From NCBI GenBank assembly GCA_905236235.1, contig CAJOPA010000086.1:1-37411 (forward strand): a stretch of DNA of 37,411 bases. Direction: 5' to 3'. Every line of letters begins with the position of its first letter. Position 1 is the first letter of the stretch. A program made the translations under genes and the position numbers. The notes under the pieces are model-generated. The model worked only from the letters and a program-made list of their open reading frames with translations. It was not told the origin of the DNA and did no database searches. Positions 1 through 8,821 of the stretch are shown here, one piece after another. The stretch is from an uncultured Eubacterium sp. Lineage in GTDB: Bacteria; Bacillota; Clostridia; Lachnospirales; Lachnospiraceae.

Positions 1-1089
1 CTGATGTGCGATTCCACCAATGCGGAGCGCCCCGGATTTACCATGTCGGAGCGTACCGTCGGCAGAACCTTTGATAATATTTTCAGTGAGCATACAAAGC
101 AAAGGATCATCATTGCTACCTTTGCCTCCAATGTGGATCGTGTACAGCAGATCATCGATCATGCCTACAAATACGGCCGCAAGGTTGTCGTGGAAGGTCG
201 GAGTATGGTCAATATCATTTCCATCGCTTCCGAGCTCGGCTATCTGCATGTGCCGGAGAATACGCTGATCGAGACGGAGCAGCTCAAAAACTACCCCGAC
301 GAAAAGACGGTGCTCATCACCACCGGCAGTCAGGGAGAGAGTATGGCGGCGTTGTCGAGGATCGCCACCAACCTGCACAAAAAGATTTCCATCAAGCCCG
401 GGGATCTGGTCATCTTTTCTTCCAGTCCCATTCCGGGCAATGAAAAGGCCGTGACCAAGATCATCAACGAGCTTTGCAAAAAGGGTGCGGAAGTGATCTT
501 TGAGGATACCCACGTATCGGGACATGCCTGCCAGGAGGATATCAAATTGATCTATTCCCTGGTACGCCCGAAGTATGCCATCCCCGTGCACGGCGAATAC
601 AAGCACTTACAGGCGCAGGCCATGATCGCCAGGGAGATGGGCGTGCCCAAAGAAAACATTTTGTTACTTTCCTCCGGAGACGTTTTGGAGATCTCCGAGG
701 AGGGTGCCGAGGTGACCGATCATGTCCAGGTCGGCAATATCTTTATCGACGGACTGGGCGTGGGCGATGTGGGCAATATCGTTCTTCGTGACCGACAGCA
801 TCTGGCCGAGGACGGCATCATCATCGTGGTCATGACGTTGGAGTCCGGCAGCGGTCGCGTGATCGCCGGACCGGATATCGTCAGCCGCGGCTTTGTGTAC
901 GTGCGCGAGTCCGTATCCCTTATGGATGAATTGCAGAGCATCCTGGATGATGTGGTGGCTCGGTGTGAAGACAAGAATATTATGGATTGGGGCAAGATCA
1001 AGACCGAGGTGAAAAACGCCGTGGGCGATTATGTATGGAAGACCACGAAGCGTCGTCCCATGATCTTACCCATCATTATGGAGGCATAG
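1..1089 (+). CDS. rnjA: Ribonuclease J, C-terminal part (5' end outside window)
   Basis: RNase J is a metallo-beta-lactamase/beta-CASP endo- and 5'-exoribonuclease of Gram-positive mRNA and rRNA processing. The frame is open from base 1 with no start, so the gene is cut by the window edge; about 361 residues of a family of roughly 555 remain. Visible signatures are the DSTNAERPG stretch at the entry of the beta-CASP domain, DTHVSGHA at about residues 165-172 and the motif around VHGEYKHL near residues 195-202, followed by the RNase J-specific C-terminal region (VGDVGNIVLRDRQ). The next gene starts 3 bases after the stop. Two RNase J paralogues exist in many Firmicutes, so J1 versus J2 cannot be settled from this fragment; family assignment is secure. 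Confidence 0.93.
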   Translation: MMCDSTNAERPGFTMSERTVGRTFDNIFSEHTKQRIIIATFASNVDRVQQIIDHAYKYGRKVVVEGRSMVNIISIASELGYLHVPENTLIETEQLKNYPDEKTVLITTGSQGESMAALSRIATNLHKKISIKPGDLVIFSSSPIPGNEKAVTKIINELCKKGAEVIFEDTHVSGHACQEDIKLIYSLVRPKYAIPVHGEYKHLQAQAMIAREMGVPKENILLLSSGDVLEISEEGAEVTDHVQVGNIFIDGLGVGDVGNIVLRDRQHLAEDGIIIVVMTLESGSGRVIAGPDIVSRGFVYVRESVSLMDELQSILDDVVARCEDKNIMDWGKIKTEVKNAVGDYVWKTTKRRPMILPIIMEA

Positions 1090-1092
1090 GAA

Positions 1093-1506
1093 TTGTCGGA
1101 GAAAAGAAAGCATGAAAGTTACCGGCGGATCCACGCCGTGATCGGCATATTGCTCTTGCTTTTGCTGGCACTTTTGCTGGCTCTTTTCGGTATGCGCTGC
1201 TATCATTATGCTTATGAACTTTTTGCGGACGAGCCCTACAGTCTTACCGGCGGTGAGGAAAAGTCCTCCATCATTTATGTGGAGGACGGAGATACCGTGG
1301 CGGATATCGCGGACAGGCTCGAGGAAGCGGAGATCATTGAGAGTGCCTGGCTTTTCCGTTTGCGGATGAAGGTGGAAGGGATCGACGGGGAACTCGCCGT
1401 GGGGACGCATCGCGTCAGCTCCACCATGACCGGCGCTGAGATCGTAAAGGAGTTCTTTAAGGAAGTATCGGAAGACGAGGACGCGGAGGACACATCGGAT
1501 ACCTAA
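1093..1506 (+). CDS. Membrane-anchored YceG/MltG-like protein (short)
   Basis: A 137-residue protein with one N-terminal transmembrane segment (about residues 15-34, Leu/Ala rich) and a small extracytoplasmic domain containing IYVEDGDTVADIADRLEEAEII, which resembles the LysM-like N-terminal part of MltG/YceG endolytic transglycosylases. The catalytic YceG region, which makes full MltG about 350 residues long, is absent, so transglycosylase activity is not supported. The start is TTG at 1093, chosen because GGAGG at 1080-1084 lies 8 bases upstream and no in-frame ATG precedes the membrane segment. In Bacillus mltG (yrrL) precedes yrrM and the U32 genes; the same order here supports relatedness. 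An acidic C-terminal tail (EDEDAEDTSDT) is present. It may be a reduced MltG or an anchoring/scaffold protein. Confidence 0.7.
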   Translation: MSEKRKHESYRRIHAVIGILLLLLLALLLALFGMRCYHYAYELFADEPYSLTGGEEKSSIIYVEDGDTVADIADRLEEAEIIESAWLFRLRMKVEGIDGELAVGTHRVSSTMTGAEIVKEFFKEVSEDEDAEDTSDT

Positions 1507-1529
1507 GTTTTGGAGGAATGGCAAGGATC

Positions 1530-2201
1530 ATGATCGAGGAGAAACGATACACGGATTATCTGGATTCCTTACGGCCGGATTTGACAGGCGATCTTTTGCG
1601 GGTAGAAAAGCAGGCGCTCGCCAACGGGATTCCCATCATTCGGCCCTCCACCCGGGATATCCTGGCGACACTGCTTGCCCTTGCCAAGCCCGAAAGCATT
1701 CTTGAGGTCGGCACGGCTACGGGGTTTTCCGCGATCTTTATGGCTACGGAGCACCCTGCGGGGGGCCCGATCGTTACCATTGAAAACTACGAGAAACGGA
1801 TCGCGATGGCACGTGAAAATATTGCGGAATGCGGCCTTGATGAGAGGATCACGCTTTTGTGCGGCGATGCGACCGAGATCCTGCCGACGTTACCAGGACC
1901 GTTTGATATGATCTTTATGGATGCGGCCAAGGGACAGTATATCCGGTTTTTGCCGGAAGTCATGCGGTTGCTTGCCCCGGGAGGTCTTCTTGTCAGTGAC
2001 AATGTCATGCAGGACGGCGATGTGATCTCCTCCCGCTTTGCGGTACGCCGCAGGGATCGCACGATCCACAGCCGGATGCGGGAGTATCTGTATGCACTGA
2101 CCCATACGCCGGAGCTTGTGACCACGGTTTTGCCGGTGGGAGACGGCGTGGCTGTCAGCGTGAAAAAGACGGCGGATGCCGCTACAGGAAGGGAAGTCTG
2201 A
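1530..2201 (+). CDS. trmR: SAM-dependent O-methyltransferase, TrmR/YrrM family
   Basis: Class I methyltransferase of the family that includes B. subtilis TrmR, which methylates 5-hydroxyuridine at the tRNA wobble position. The SAM-binding motif ILEVGTATGFS is near the N-terminal third, followed by the acidic metal/SAM region FMDAAKGQY and SDNVM, both typical of cation-dependent O-methyltransferases. The adjacent U32 peptidase-family gene (overlap of 1 base, TGATG) matches the Bacillus yrrM-yrrN-yrrO arrangement in which U32 proteins install the hydroxyl group that TrmR methylates. An upstream ATG at 1518 gives four more residues, but GGAGG (1512-1516) is then only 1 base away; 1530 gives MIEEKR, a typical family N-terminus. 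The family is clear; tRNA specificity is inferred from context. Confidence 0.85.
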   Translation: MIEEKRYTDYLDSLRPDLTGDLLRVEKQALANGIPIIRPSTRDILATLLALAKPESILEVGTATGFSAIFMATEHPAGGPIVTIENYEKRIAMARENIAECGLDERITLLCGDATEILPTLPGPFDMIFMDAAKGQYIRFLPEVMRLLAPGGLLVSDNVMQDGDVISSRFAVRRRDRTIHSRMREYLYALTHTPELVTTVLPVGDGVAVSVKKTADAATGREV

Positions 2202-3448
2202 TGAATAAACCGGAGTTATTGATCCCTGCCGGAAGCCTCGAGGTATTGCGCCTGGCCGTGATCTACGGTGCGGATGCGGTCTATATCGGCGGCGAGGCCT
2301 TTGGCCTTCGCGCAGGCAAGAAAAATTTTTCCGAAGAAGATATGAAGGCGGGCATTGCCTTTGCCCATGCGCATGGCGTGAAAGTCTACATCACCGCCAA
2401 TATTTTTGCGCATAATGCGGATATGGAGGACGCGGAGTCCTATTTTCTTTTTTTAAAAGAGGCAAAGCCGGATGCGGTGATCATCTCCGATCCGGGGATG
2501 TTTCGGGTATTTCGCAGGGTTTGTCCCGAGATCTCGGTCCATATCTCCACCCAGGCCAATAACACCAATTACGAGACGGCGGCATTTTGGCATGCGCTCG
2601 GTGCGACAAGGATCGTGACCGCCAGGGAGCTGAGCTTGTCGGAGCTTCGCGAGATGAAGGACAGGATGCCGGAGGGCATGGAGATGGAGACGTTCGTGCA
2701 CGGTGCCATGTGCATCTCCTATTCCGGACGCTGCCTTTTGTCCAATTATTTTACCGGACGCGATGCCAATCGCGGGGAATGTACCCATCCCTGCAGATGG
2801 AATTACGCCATCGTGGAGGAGACAAGACCCGGAGAATATCTGCCGGTCTATGAAAATGAGAGAGGTACGTTTCTTTTTAACTCCGGAGACCTGTGCATGG
2901 TCGGCCATATCCCGGAGCTTATGAAGGCGGGGATCGATTCCTTTAAGGTGGAGGGGCGCATGAAGACCGCGCTTTACGTGGCGAGCATGGCAAGGACCTA
3001 TCGCAGGGCCATTGATGATTACCTGAAGGATCCGGCGCTTTACAAAGAGAGGCTTCCCTGGTATGAAGCCGAGGTGCGTTCCTGTACCTACCGCAAGTTT
3101 ACTACCGGATTTTTCTTTGGCAAACCGGGACCGGAAGCGCAGATCTATGAGGAGAGTACCTACGAGAAGGGTTCCGTTTATTACGGATTTATTGAGGATA
3201 CGGAGGATCCGCGGGGGTATCGCCTGACCCAGCGCAACAAGTTTTGTGTGGGTGACCTTTTGGAGGTCATGCGGCCCGACGGTACGGATGCACCCGTAAA
3301 GATCCTCGGGATCGTAACCGAGAGCGGAGAGGAAGCGGAGTCCTGCCCGCATGCGGGAGAAACCATTTTCCTGCGCACGGATCGTCCGCTTGCAACTTAT
3401 GATATATTACGACAGCCTACAGCAAGATCGGGGGAGGAAAAGGCATGA
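2201..3448 (+). CDS. U32 family peptidase-like protein (TrhP-like tRNA hydroxylation)
   Basis: A 415-residue member of the U32 collagenase-like family. The N-terminal ELLIPAGSLEVLRLAVIYGADAVYIGG and the signature MCISYSGRCLLSNYFTGRD...RGECTHPCRWNY are diagnostic. Four cysteines in that region (about 171, 178, 194 and 198) match the conserved set thought to hold an iron-sulfur cluster. In bacteria TrhP/YegQ-type U32 proteins are needed for 5-hydroxyuridine formation in tRNA using prephenate. The start overlaps the trmR stop by one base, which fits a coupled modification pathway. Bacillus has two U32 genes here (yrrN, yrrO) while this window has one. Protease activity is not implied. Specific tRNA role is inferred from family and neighbour. 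Confidence 0.85.
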   Translation: MNKPELLIPAGSLEVLRLAVIYGADAVYIGGEAFGLRAGKKNFSEEDMKAGIAFAHAHGVKVYITANIFAHNADMEDAESYFLFLKEAKPDAVIISDPGMFRVFRRVCPEISVHISTQANNTNYETAAFWHALGATRIVTARELSLSELREMKDRMPEGMEMETFVHGAMCISYSGRCLLSNYFTGRDANRGECTHPCRWNYAIVEETRPGEYLPVYENERGTFLFNSGDLCMVGHIPELMKAGIDSFKVEGRMKTALYVASMARTYRRAIDDYLKDPALYKERLPWYEAEVRSCTYRKFTTGFFFGKPGPEAQIYEESTYEKGSVYYGFIEDTEDPRGYRLTQRNKFCVGDLLEVMRPDGTDAPVKILGIVTESGEEAESCPHAGETIFLRTDRPLATYDILRQPTARSGEEKA

Positions 3449-4503
3449 GTCAAAAATATGTTGCTTACATCGGATGTTATACCAGGGAGAGTATCGCGGG
3501 GATCCATGTCTGTGACGTGGACCTTGCAAACGGCCAGTTGACGCCGCGGGAGCAGATCCGTCTGGACAATCCCTCCCATATGTGTATCTCCCATAACGGA
3601 AAAGGATTGTATACGACCACGGATCTGGGGGTAGCTTATCTTAGGATCGAGCCCGACGGAGCGCTGACCTGGATGGAGACCAAATGGACCGGCGGGATCC
3701 GCGGATGCTATATCTCCATCGATGAGACGGATCGCCATATTTTTGTGGGCGGTTACTATGATGGCCGCGTGACCGTGATGGATGTCAACGAGGACGGCAG
3801 CCTCGGGGAAGTGACGGAAGGGATCTTCCACAAGGGCGTGGGCAAGACCGTGAATCGGCGCAATACCGCGCCGCATGTCAATTGCGTGATGCTAACGCCG
3901 GACCAGAAGTATCTTTTGGCCGTGGATAACGGTCTGGACTGCGTGAAGGTCTACCAGTTCCATTCCAAAAGCGGGAAGCTCTCCATGGTGGATATGATCC
4001 ATCTGCCGCTTGAGAGTGCACCACGGCATCTGGTCTTTTCCAAGGACGGACGGTTCCTTTATATCATCTGCGAGATCACCAATAAGATCGAGGTCTATGC
4101 CTATAACGGCAGCGGGAAACTCCCCGAATTCGAACGGATCGAGGAGCTTGATTCCATGGGAGAGGCTTCGACCACCGAGTCTGCGGGAAGCGATATCGTT
4201 CTGTCTCCGGACGGCACGAGGCTGCTTTGCTCCCACGCCGGCGCCAATACCGTGTCTGCGTTTGCGGTAGGCAAGGACGGCAAGCTCACCTTCCTCTGCT
4301 GTGATCCCATCAGCGGGGAATACCCCAAGACCATCGCCTATCTTCCGGACGGAAAGCATTTTATTTCCTTAAACAACGACTCCGGAACGGTGACGACTTT
4401 TAAAATGGGGGCGGACGAAAAATATTTCCTTGGTTGTGCCAAAACATTGGAGATCAAGAGTCCCAACTCCGTTTGTTTTCATTTGATAGAAGAAGAGGTT
4501 TAG
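3445..4503 (+). CDS. Lactonase-family beta-propeller protein (6-phosphogluconolactonase-like)
   Basis: A 352-residue protein of the lactonase (Pgl/YbhE) seven-bladed beta-propeller family. Supporting stretches are YVAYIGCYT at the N-terminus, repeated blade motifs such as FVGGYYDGRVTVMDVNEDGSL, HVNCVMLTPDQKYLLAVDNGLDCVKVY, RHLVFSKDGRFLYII and DIVLSPDGTRLLCSHAGANTVSAF. Members hydrolyse 6-phosphogluconolactone in the oxidative pentose phosphate pathway, though many homologues have unknown substrates. It starts within the preceding stop (ATGA overlap, 3445-3448), and the topoisomerase B gene follows after 3 bases, so it is translationally tied into the tRNA-modification/topoisomerase run. No zwf or gnd gene is in the window, so the pentose phosphate role is unsupported by context. 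Confidence 0.82.
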   Translation: MSQKYVAYIGCYTRESIAGIHVCDVDLANGQLTPREQIRLDNPSHMCISHNGKGLYTTTDLGVAYLRIEPDGALTWMETKWTGGIRGCYISIDETDRHIFVGGYYDGRVTVMDVNEDGSLGEVTEGIFHKGVGKTVNRRNTAPHVNCVMLTPDQKYLLAVDNGLDCVKVYQFHSKSGKLSMVDMIHLPLESAPRHLVFSKDGRFLYIICEITNKIEVYAYNGSGKLPEFERIEELDSMGEASTTESAGSDIVLSPDGTRLLCSHAGANTVSAFAVGKDGKLTFLCCDPISGEYPKTIAYLPDGKHFISLNNDSGTVTTFKMGADEKYFLGCAKTLEIKSPNSVCFHLIEEEV

Positions 4504-4506
4504 AAC

Positions 4507-6426
4507 ATGGCAAAAGAAGAATACGGCGCGAAAAGTATCGCCGTACTGGAAGGACTGGAGGCGGTCAGAAAACGTCCCGGTATGTACATCGGCAGCGTTT
4601 CCCGTAAGGGCTTAAACCACCTTGTCTACGAGATCGTGGACAATTCCGTGGACGAGCATCTGGCGGGGGTATGTACGGAGATTTCCGTGGTCCTTGAGCG
4701 CGACGGGTCGTGTACGGTGACGGATAACGGCCGAGGAATCCCCGTGGATATGCATGCCAAGGGCATTCCGGCGGCAAGACTGGTCTTTACGACCTTGCAT
4801 GCCGGCGGTAAATTTGACGACTCCGCTTATAAGACGAGCGGTGGTCTGCACGGCGTAGGCTCCTCCGTAGTCAACGCTCTTTCTTTGTATATGGACGTGG
4901 AGATCATGCGCGACGGTCAGATCCATCACGACCGCTACGAAAAGGGTATCCCCGTGCTGGCACTCGAGCATGGCCTGCTGCCCGTGATCGGCAAGACCAA
5001 GGCGCATGGGACAAAGGTTAATTTCCTGCCGGATCCGGAGATCTTTGAACGTACGGATTTTAAGGAGGATGAGATCAAATCCCGTTTGCATGAGACGGCG
5101 TACCTCAATCCCAATCTCAAGCTGCACTTTGAAGACAGACGGCGGGAAGAGCCGGAGATCGTGGATTATTTTGAGCCGGACGGGATCATCGGATTTGTCA
5201 AAGAACTCAATCACAATGCCGATACCGTGCATGACGTGGTTTATTTTAAGGGAGAATCCGAAAATATCACCGTGGAGTGTGCGTTCCAGTACACCACGGA
5301 ATTTCGCGAGAACGTTCTCGGTTTTTGTAACAACATCTACAATGCCGAGGGCGGTACGCATCTGACGGGATTTAAATCCGTCTTTACACAGGTGATCAAT
5401 TCCTATGCCAGAGAGCTGGGGATCCTGAAGGATAAAGACGAGAATTTTACGGGAACCGATGTGCGAAATGGCATGACGGCCGTGATTTCTATTAAACATC
5501 CCGCGCCGCGGTTTGAGGGGCAGACCAAAACAAAGCTCGACAACGCCGACGCTTCCAAGGCGACCTCCAAGGTGACCGGGGATGAAATCGTTTTGTATTT
5601 TGACCGCAATGTGGAGATCTTAAAGAGCGTGATCGGCTGCGCCGAAAAATCCGCCAAGATCCGCAAGGCGGAGGAGAAGGCCAAGACCAATCTTTTGACC
5701 AAGCAGAAGTTTTCCTTTGACTCCAACGGCAAGCTTGCCAATTGCGAGAGTCGGGATGCGCAAAAATGCGAGATCTTTATCGTGGAGGGAGATTCTGCGG
5801 GCGGTTCCGCCAAGATGGCAAGAAACCGTGAATTCCAGGCGATCCTTCCCATCCGCGGTAAGATCTTAAATGTGGAGAAGGCCACCATGGACAAGGTACT
5901 TGCCAACGCGGAGATCAAGACCATGATCTATGCCTTTGGGTGCGGTTTTTCCGAAGGATACGGCAATGATTTTGATATCACGAAGCTGCGCTATGACAAG
6001 ATCATCATCATGGCGGATGCCGACGTGGACGGTGCGCATATTTCCACGCTGCTTTTAACCCTGTTTTACCGCTTTATGCCGGAACTGATCTATGAAGGGC
6101 ATGTCTATATCGCCATGCCGCCTCTGTACAAGGCACAGCCGGCAAAGGGTGAAGAGGAGTACCTTTATGATGACAAGGCGCTCAGTCAATACCGCAAGCG
6201 GCAAAAAGGCGCCTTTACCCTGCAGCGTTACAAAGGTCTGGGCGAGATGAGTGCGGAGCAGCTCTGGGAGACGACGCTCGATCCTGAGCGCAGACGCCTT
6301 CGCAAGGTGGAGATCGAGGATGCCCGCATGGCCTCCGAGGTAACGGAGATGCTCATGGGTAGCGAGGTGCCTCCGCGCCGGGCGTTTATCTATGAGCACG
6401 CGGGAGACGCAGAACTTGACGTTTAA
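4507..6426 (+). CDS. Type IIA DNA topoisomerase subunit B (GyrB/ParE family)
   Basis: ATPase subunit of a gyrase/topoisomerase IV type enzyme, 639 residues, the usual short Gram-positive length. The GHKL ATP site is intact: catalytic Glu42 and Asn46 in EIVDNSVDE, Asp73 in TDNGRGIP and the glycine loop SGGLHGVGSS at 111-120. The TOPRIM domain has EGDSAGGSAK beginning at Glu427, PIRGKILNVEKA, and the metal aspartates of DADVDGAH at 504-508. The C-terminus RYKGLGEM...LWETTLDPERR is standard. The residue before DADVDG is Ala where most gyrases have Thr. Subunit A follows 42 bases downstream. TOPRIM wording (GKILNVEKA) is gyrase-like, but partner A lacks a gyrase box, so whether this is gyrase or a topo IV equivalent is left open. 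No recF/dnaN neighbour, so this is not the origin-linked gyrB locus. Confidence 0.93.
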   Translation: MAKEEYGAKSIAVLEGLEAVRKRPGMYIGSVSRKGLNHLVYEIVDNSVDEHLAGVCTEISVVLERDGSCTVTDNGRGIPVDMHAKGIPAARLVFTTLHAGGKFDDSAYKTSGGLHGVGSSVVNALSLYMDVEIMRDGQIHHDRYEKGIPVLALEHGLLPVIGKTKAHGTKVNFLPDPEIFERTDFKEDEIKSRLHETAYLNPNLKLHFEDRRREEPEIVDYFEPDGIIGFVKELNHNADTVHDVVYFKGESENITVECAFQYTTEFRENVLGFCNNIYNAEGGTHLTGFKSVFTQVINSYARELGILKDKDENFTGTDVRNGMTAVISIKHPAPRFEGQTKTKLDNADASKATSKVTGDEIVLYFDRNVEILKSVIGCAEKSAKIRKAEEKAKTNLLTKQKFSFDSNGKLANCESRDAQKCEIFIVEGDSAGGSAKMARNREFQAILPIRGKILNVEKATMDKVLANAEIKTMIYAFGCGFSEGYGNDFDITKLRYDKIIIMADADVDGAHISTLLLTLFYRFMPELIYEGHVYIAMPPLYKAQPAKGEEEYLYDDKALSQYRKRQKGAFTLQRYKGLGEMSAEQLWETTLDPERRRLRKVEIEDARMASEVTEMLMGSEVPPRRAFIYEHAGDAELDV

Positions 6427-6468
6427 AGATTTATGTAAACCATAACAAATATAGGAAGGTTATACTTC

Positions 6469-8706
6469 ATGACAACTGAGGAACAGATCATTCGAACCGA
6501 GTATTCGGAGATCATGCAAAAATCTTATATCGATTACGCCATGAGCGTGATCATCTCCAGAGCGCTGCCGGATGTGCGTGATGGTTTAAAGCCCGTACAG
6601 CGACGGACACTCTATGATATGTATGAATTGGGGATCCGCTATGACAGACCCTACCGTAAATGTGCGCGTATCGTGGGCGATACGATGGGTAAATACCATC
6701 CCCACGGGGACAGCTCCATTTACGAAGCGCTGGTGGTAATGAGCCAGAGCTTTAAAAAGGGACTGCCGCTTATCGACGGGCATGGTAATTTCGGCTCCAT
6801 CGAAGGGGACGGCGCCGCGGCCATGCGTTATACGGAGGCACGCTTGGAGAAGGTGACGCAGGAGGCATATCTTGCGGATCTGGACAAAAACGTGGTGGAT
6901 TTCGGACCGAATTTTGACGAAACGGAAAAGGAACCCATCGTTCTTCCCGTGCGCGTGCCCAATCTTTTGATCAACGGTGCCGAAGGTATTGCCGTAGGTA
7001 TGGCGACCAATATCCCGCCGCACAATTTCGGTGAGGTGATCGAGGGCATGAAGGCCTTTATGCAAAACCCGAAGATGACCACGGCGGAACTGATGGAATA
7101 CATTCCGGGACCGGATTTTCCGACGGGAGGCATTGTCGGCAACAAGGATGAGCTTCGGGAGATCTATGAGACCGGGATCGGCAAGATCAAGATCCGCGGG
7201 CGTGTGGAGGTCGAAAAGGGCAAGGGCGGCAAGCAGCGTCTGGTCATCACCGAGATCCCCTATACTATGATCGGTGCCAACATCGGCAAGTTTTTGAATG
7301 ACATCTACACCCTGGTGGAGGATAAAAAGACGAATGATATCGTGGATATCACCAACCAGTCCTCCAAGGAGGGGATCCGGATCGTCCTCGACCTGCGCAA
7401 GGATGCGGACATCGAGGCGCTGTGCAATCTTTTATATAAGAAGACAAGGCTTGAGGATACCTTTGGCGTCAATATGCTGGCCGTCTGCGACGGACGGCCG
7501 GAGACACTGTCTCTTCGGGATATCATGGCCCATTGCGTGGATTTTCAGTATGAGCTGGCAACGCGCAAATACAATACGCTTCTGACCAAGGAACAGGAGA
7601 AAAAGGAAGTCCAGGAGGGACTTATCCGCGCCTGCGACGTGATCGATCTCATCATTGAGATCCTTCGGGGCAGCAAAAACGTGGCGCAGGCCAAGGCCTG
7701 CCTGGTACAGGGCGTGACCGACGGGATCCGCTTTAAGTCCAAGGAATCCGAAAAACTGGCGGCAGGTCTTCATTTTACCGATCGTCAGGCGACGGCGATC
7801 CTGGACATGCGTCTGGTCAAGCTCATCGGCTTAGAGATCGAGGCTTTGGAAAAAGAGCATGCGGAGACTTTAAAAAAGATCGCGCTCTACGAAGGGCTTC
7901 TCGGAAGCAGAGCGAAGATGACAAAGGCCCTTGTCAAGGAGCTGGATGCCTTCAAGGAAGCTTATGACAGACCCCGCCGCACGGATATCGATAATGTCAA
8001 GGAAGCCGTGGTGGAAGAAAAGAAGATTGAGGAGATGGATGTGGTCTTCCTTATGGACCGCTTCGGCTATACCAAAGTCGTGGATGTTGCAACCTATGAA
8101 CGCAACAAGGAAGCCGCCGATGCGGAAAACAAATCCGTGATCCGCTGCAAGAATACCGATCGGATCTGCCTGTTTACGGATATCGGACAGATGCATAGCG
8201 TTAAGGTCATGGATATCCCGCTGATGCGTTTCCGCGACAAGGGACGGCATATGGACACCATGAGTTCCTATGACAATTCCCAGGGCAACATTGTCTATGT
8301 GGAAGCCATGGGCAATCTCAAGGGCGGTCAGGTCCTCTTTGTGACCCGTACCGGCATGTCCAAACTCGTAGACGGAGACGAATTTGATGTTTCCAAACGT
8401 ACTACGGCAGCCACGAAGCTTAACGACGGTGACCTCGTGCTTGCGATCGGTCAGGTCCATGCCATGACCAGCATCGTTTACCAGACGAAGAAGGGGTACT
8501 TCCTGCGGCTTCTTGCGGGCGACATCCCTGCCAAGAAAAAGATGGCCGTGGGTGTGCGCGGGATCAAGCTGGGTCCCAATGACGAAGTGGAGGCCTTGCA
8601 TATCCTCGACGAGACCATCGATCCCACCATTTCCGCCAAGGGCAAGGATGTGGCATTGCACCGTCTGCATTTCGGACGGCGTGATACGAAGGGGACGAAG
8701 AAATAG
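6469..8706 (+). CDS. Type IIA DNA topoisomerase subunit A (GyrA/ParC family)
   Basis: DNA cleavage/rejoining subunit, 745 residues. The winged-helix core is intact: the N-terminus [20 protein letters not shown], the quinolone-determining region [15 protein letters not shown] (Ser82 and Ser83 present), and the active-site Tyr121 in [11 protein letters not shown]. The C-terminal region is only about 245 residues, so probably fewer than the six pinwheel blades of gyrase, and I find no QRRGGKG-type GyrA box; the closest blade motif is [13 protein letters not shown]. This points away from a standard DNA-wrapping gyrase and towards a ParC-like or gyrase-like second enzyme of Clostridia. AGGAAGG at 6452-6458 is the ribosome site. 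It forms a two-gene unit with the B subunit and ends the forward operon. Confidence 0.93.
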   Translation: MTTEEQIIRTEYSEIMQKSYIDYAMSVIISRALPDVRDGLKPVQRRTLYDMYELGIRYDRPYRKCARIVGDTMGKYHPHGDSSIYEALVVMSQSFKKGLPLIDGHGNFGSIEGDGAAAMRYTEARLEKVTQEAYLADLDKNVVDFGPNFDETEKEPIVLPVRVPNLLINGAEGIAVGMATNIPPHNFGEVIEGMKAFMQNPKMTTAELMEYIPGPDFPTGGIVGNKDELREIYETGIGKIKIRGRVEVEKGKGGKQRLVITEIPYTMIGANIGKFLNDIYTLVEDKKTNDIVDITNQSSKEGIRIVLDLRKDADIEALCNLLYKKTRLEDTFGVNMLAVCDGRPETLSLRDIMAHCVDFQYELATRKYNTLLTKEQEKKEVQEGLIRACDVIDLIIEILRGSKNVAQAKACLVQGVTDGIRFKSKESEKLAAGLHFTDRQATAILDMRLVKLIGLEIEALEKEHAETLKKIALYEGLLGSRAKMTKALVKELDAFKEAYDRPRRTDIDNVKEAVVEEKKIEEMDVVFLMDRFGYTKVVDVATYERNKEAADAENKSVIRCKNTDRICLFTDIGQMHSVKVMDIPLMRFRDKGRHMDTMSSYDNSQGNIVYVEAMGNLKGGQVLFVTRTGMSKLVDGDEFDVSKRTTAATKLNDGDLVLAIGQVHAMTSIVYQTKKGYFLRLLAGDIPAKKKMAVGVRGIKLGPNDEVEALHILDETIDPTISAKGKDVALHRLHFGRRDTKGTKK

Positions 8707-8742
8707 GGGAAGGAGAAATTGCAATATGCATGCAACTTTTCG

Positions 8743-8769
8743 TTGACAACAATCACCCCTTTTGATAAT
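8743..8769 (+). promoter_or_regulatory. Sigma-A promoter of the pyrophosphatase gene
   Basis: TTGACA at 8743-8748 is a perfect -35. GATAAT at 8764-8769 (15-base spacer) or TAATAT two bases later (17-base spacer) serves as -10. The 5' leader is about 45 bases and ends in AGGAGG at 8808-8813, eight bases before the ATG. It separates hppA from the topoisomerase genes. Confidence 0.75.
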
Positions 8770-8821
8770 ATGAAATTTGCTGAAATTACAACATTTTTAA
8801 GATTTACAGGAGGAATGATCC

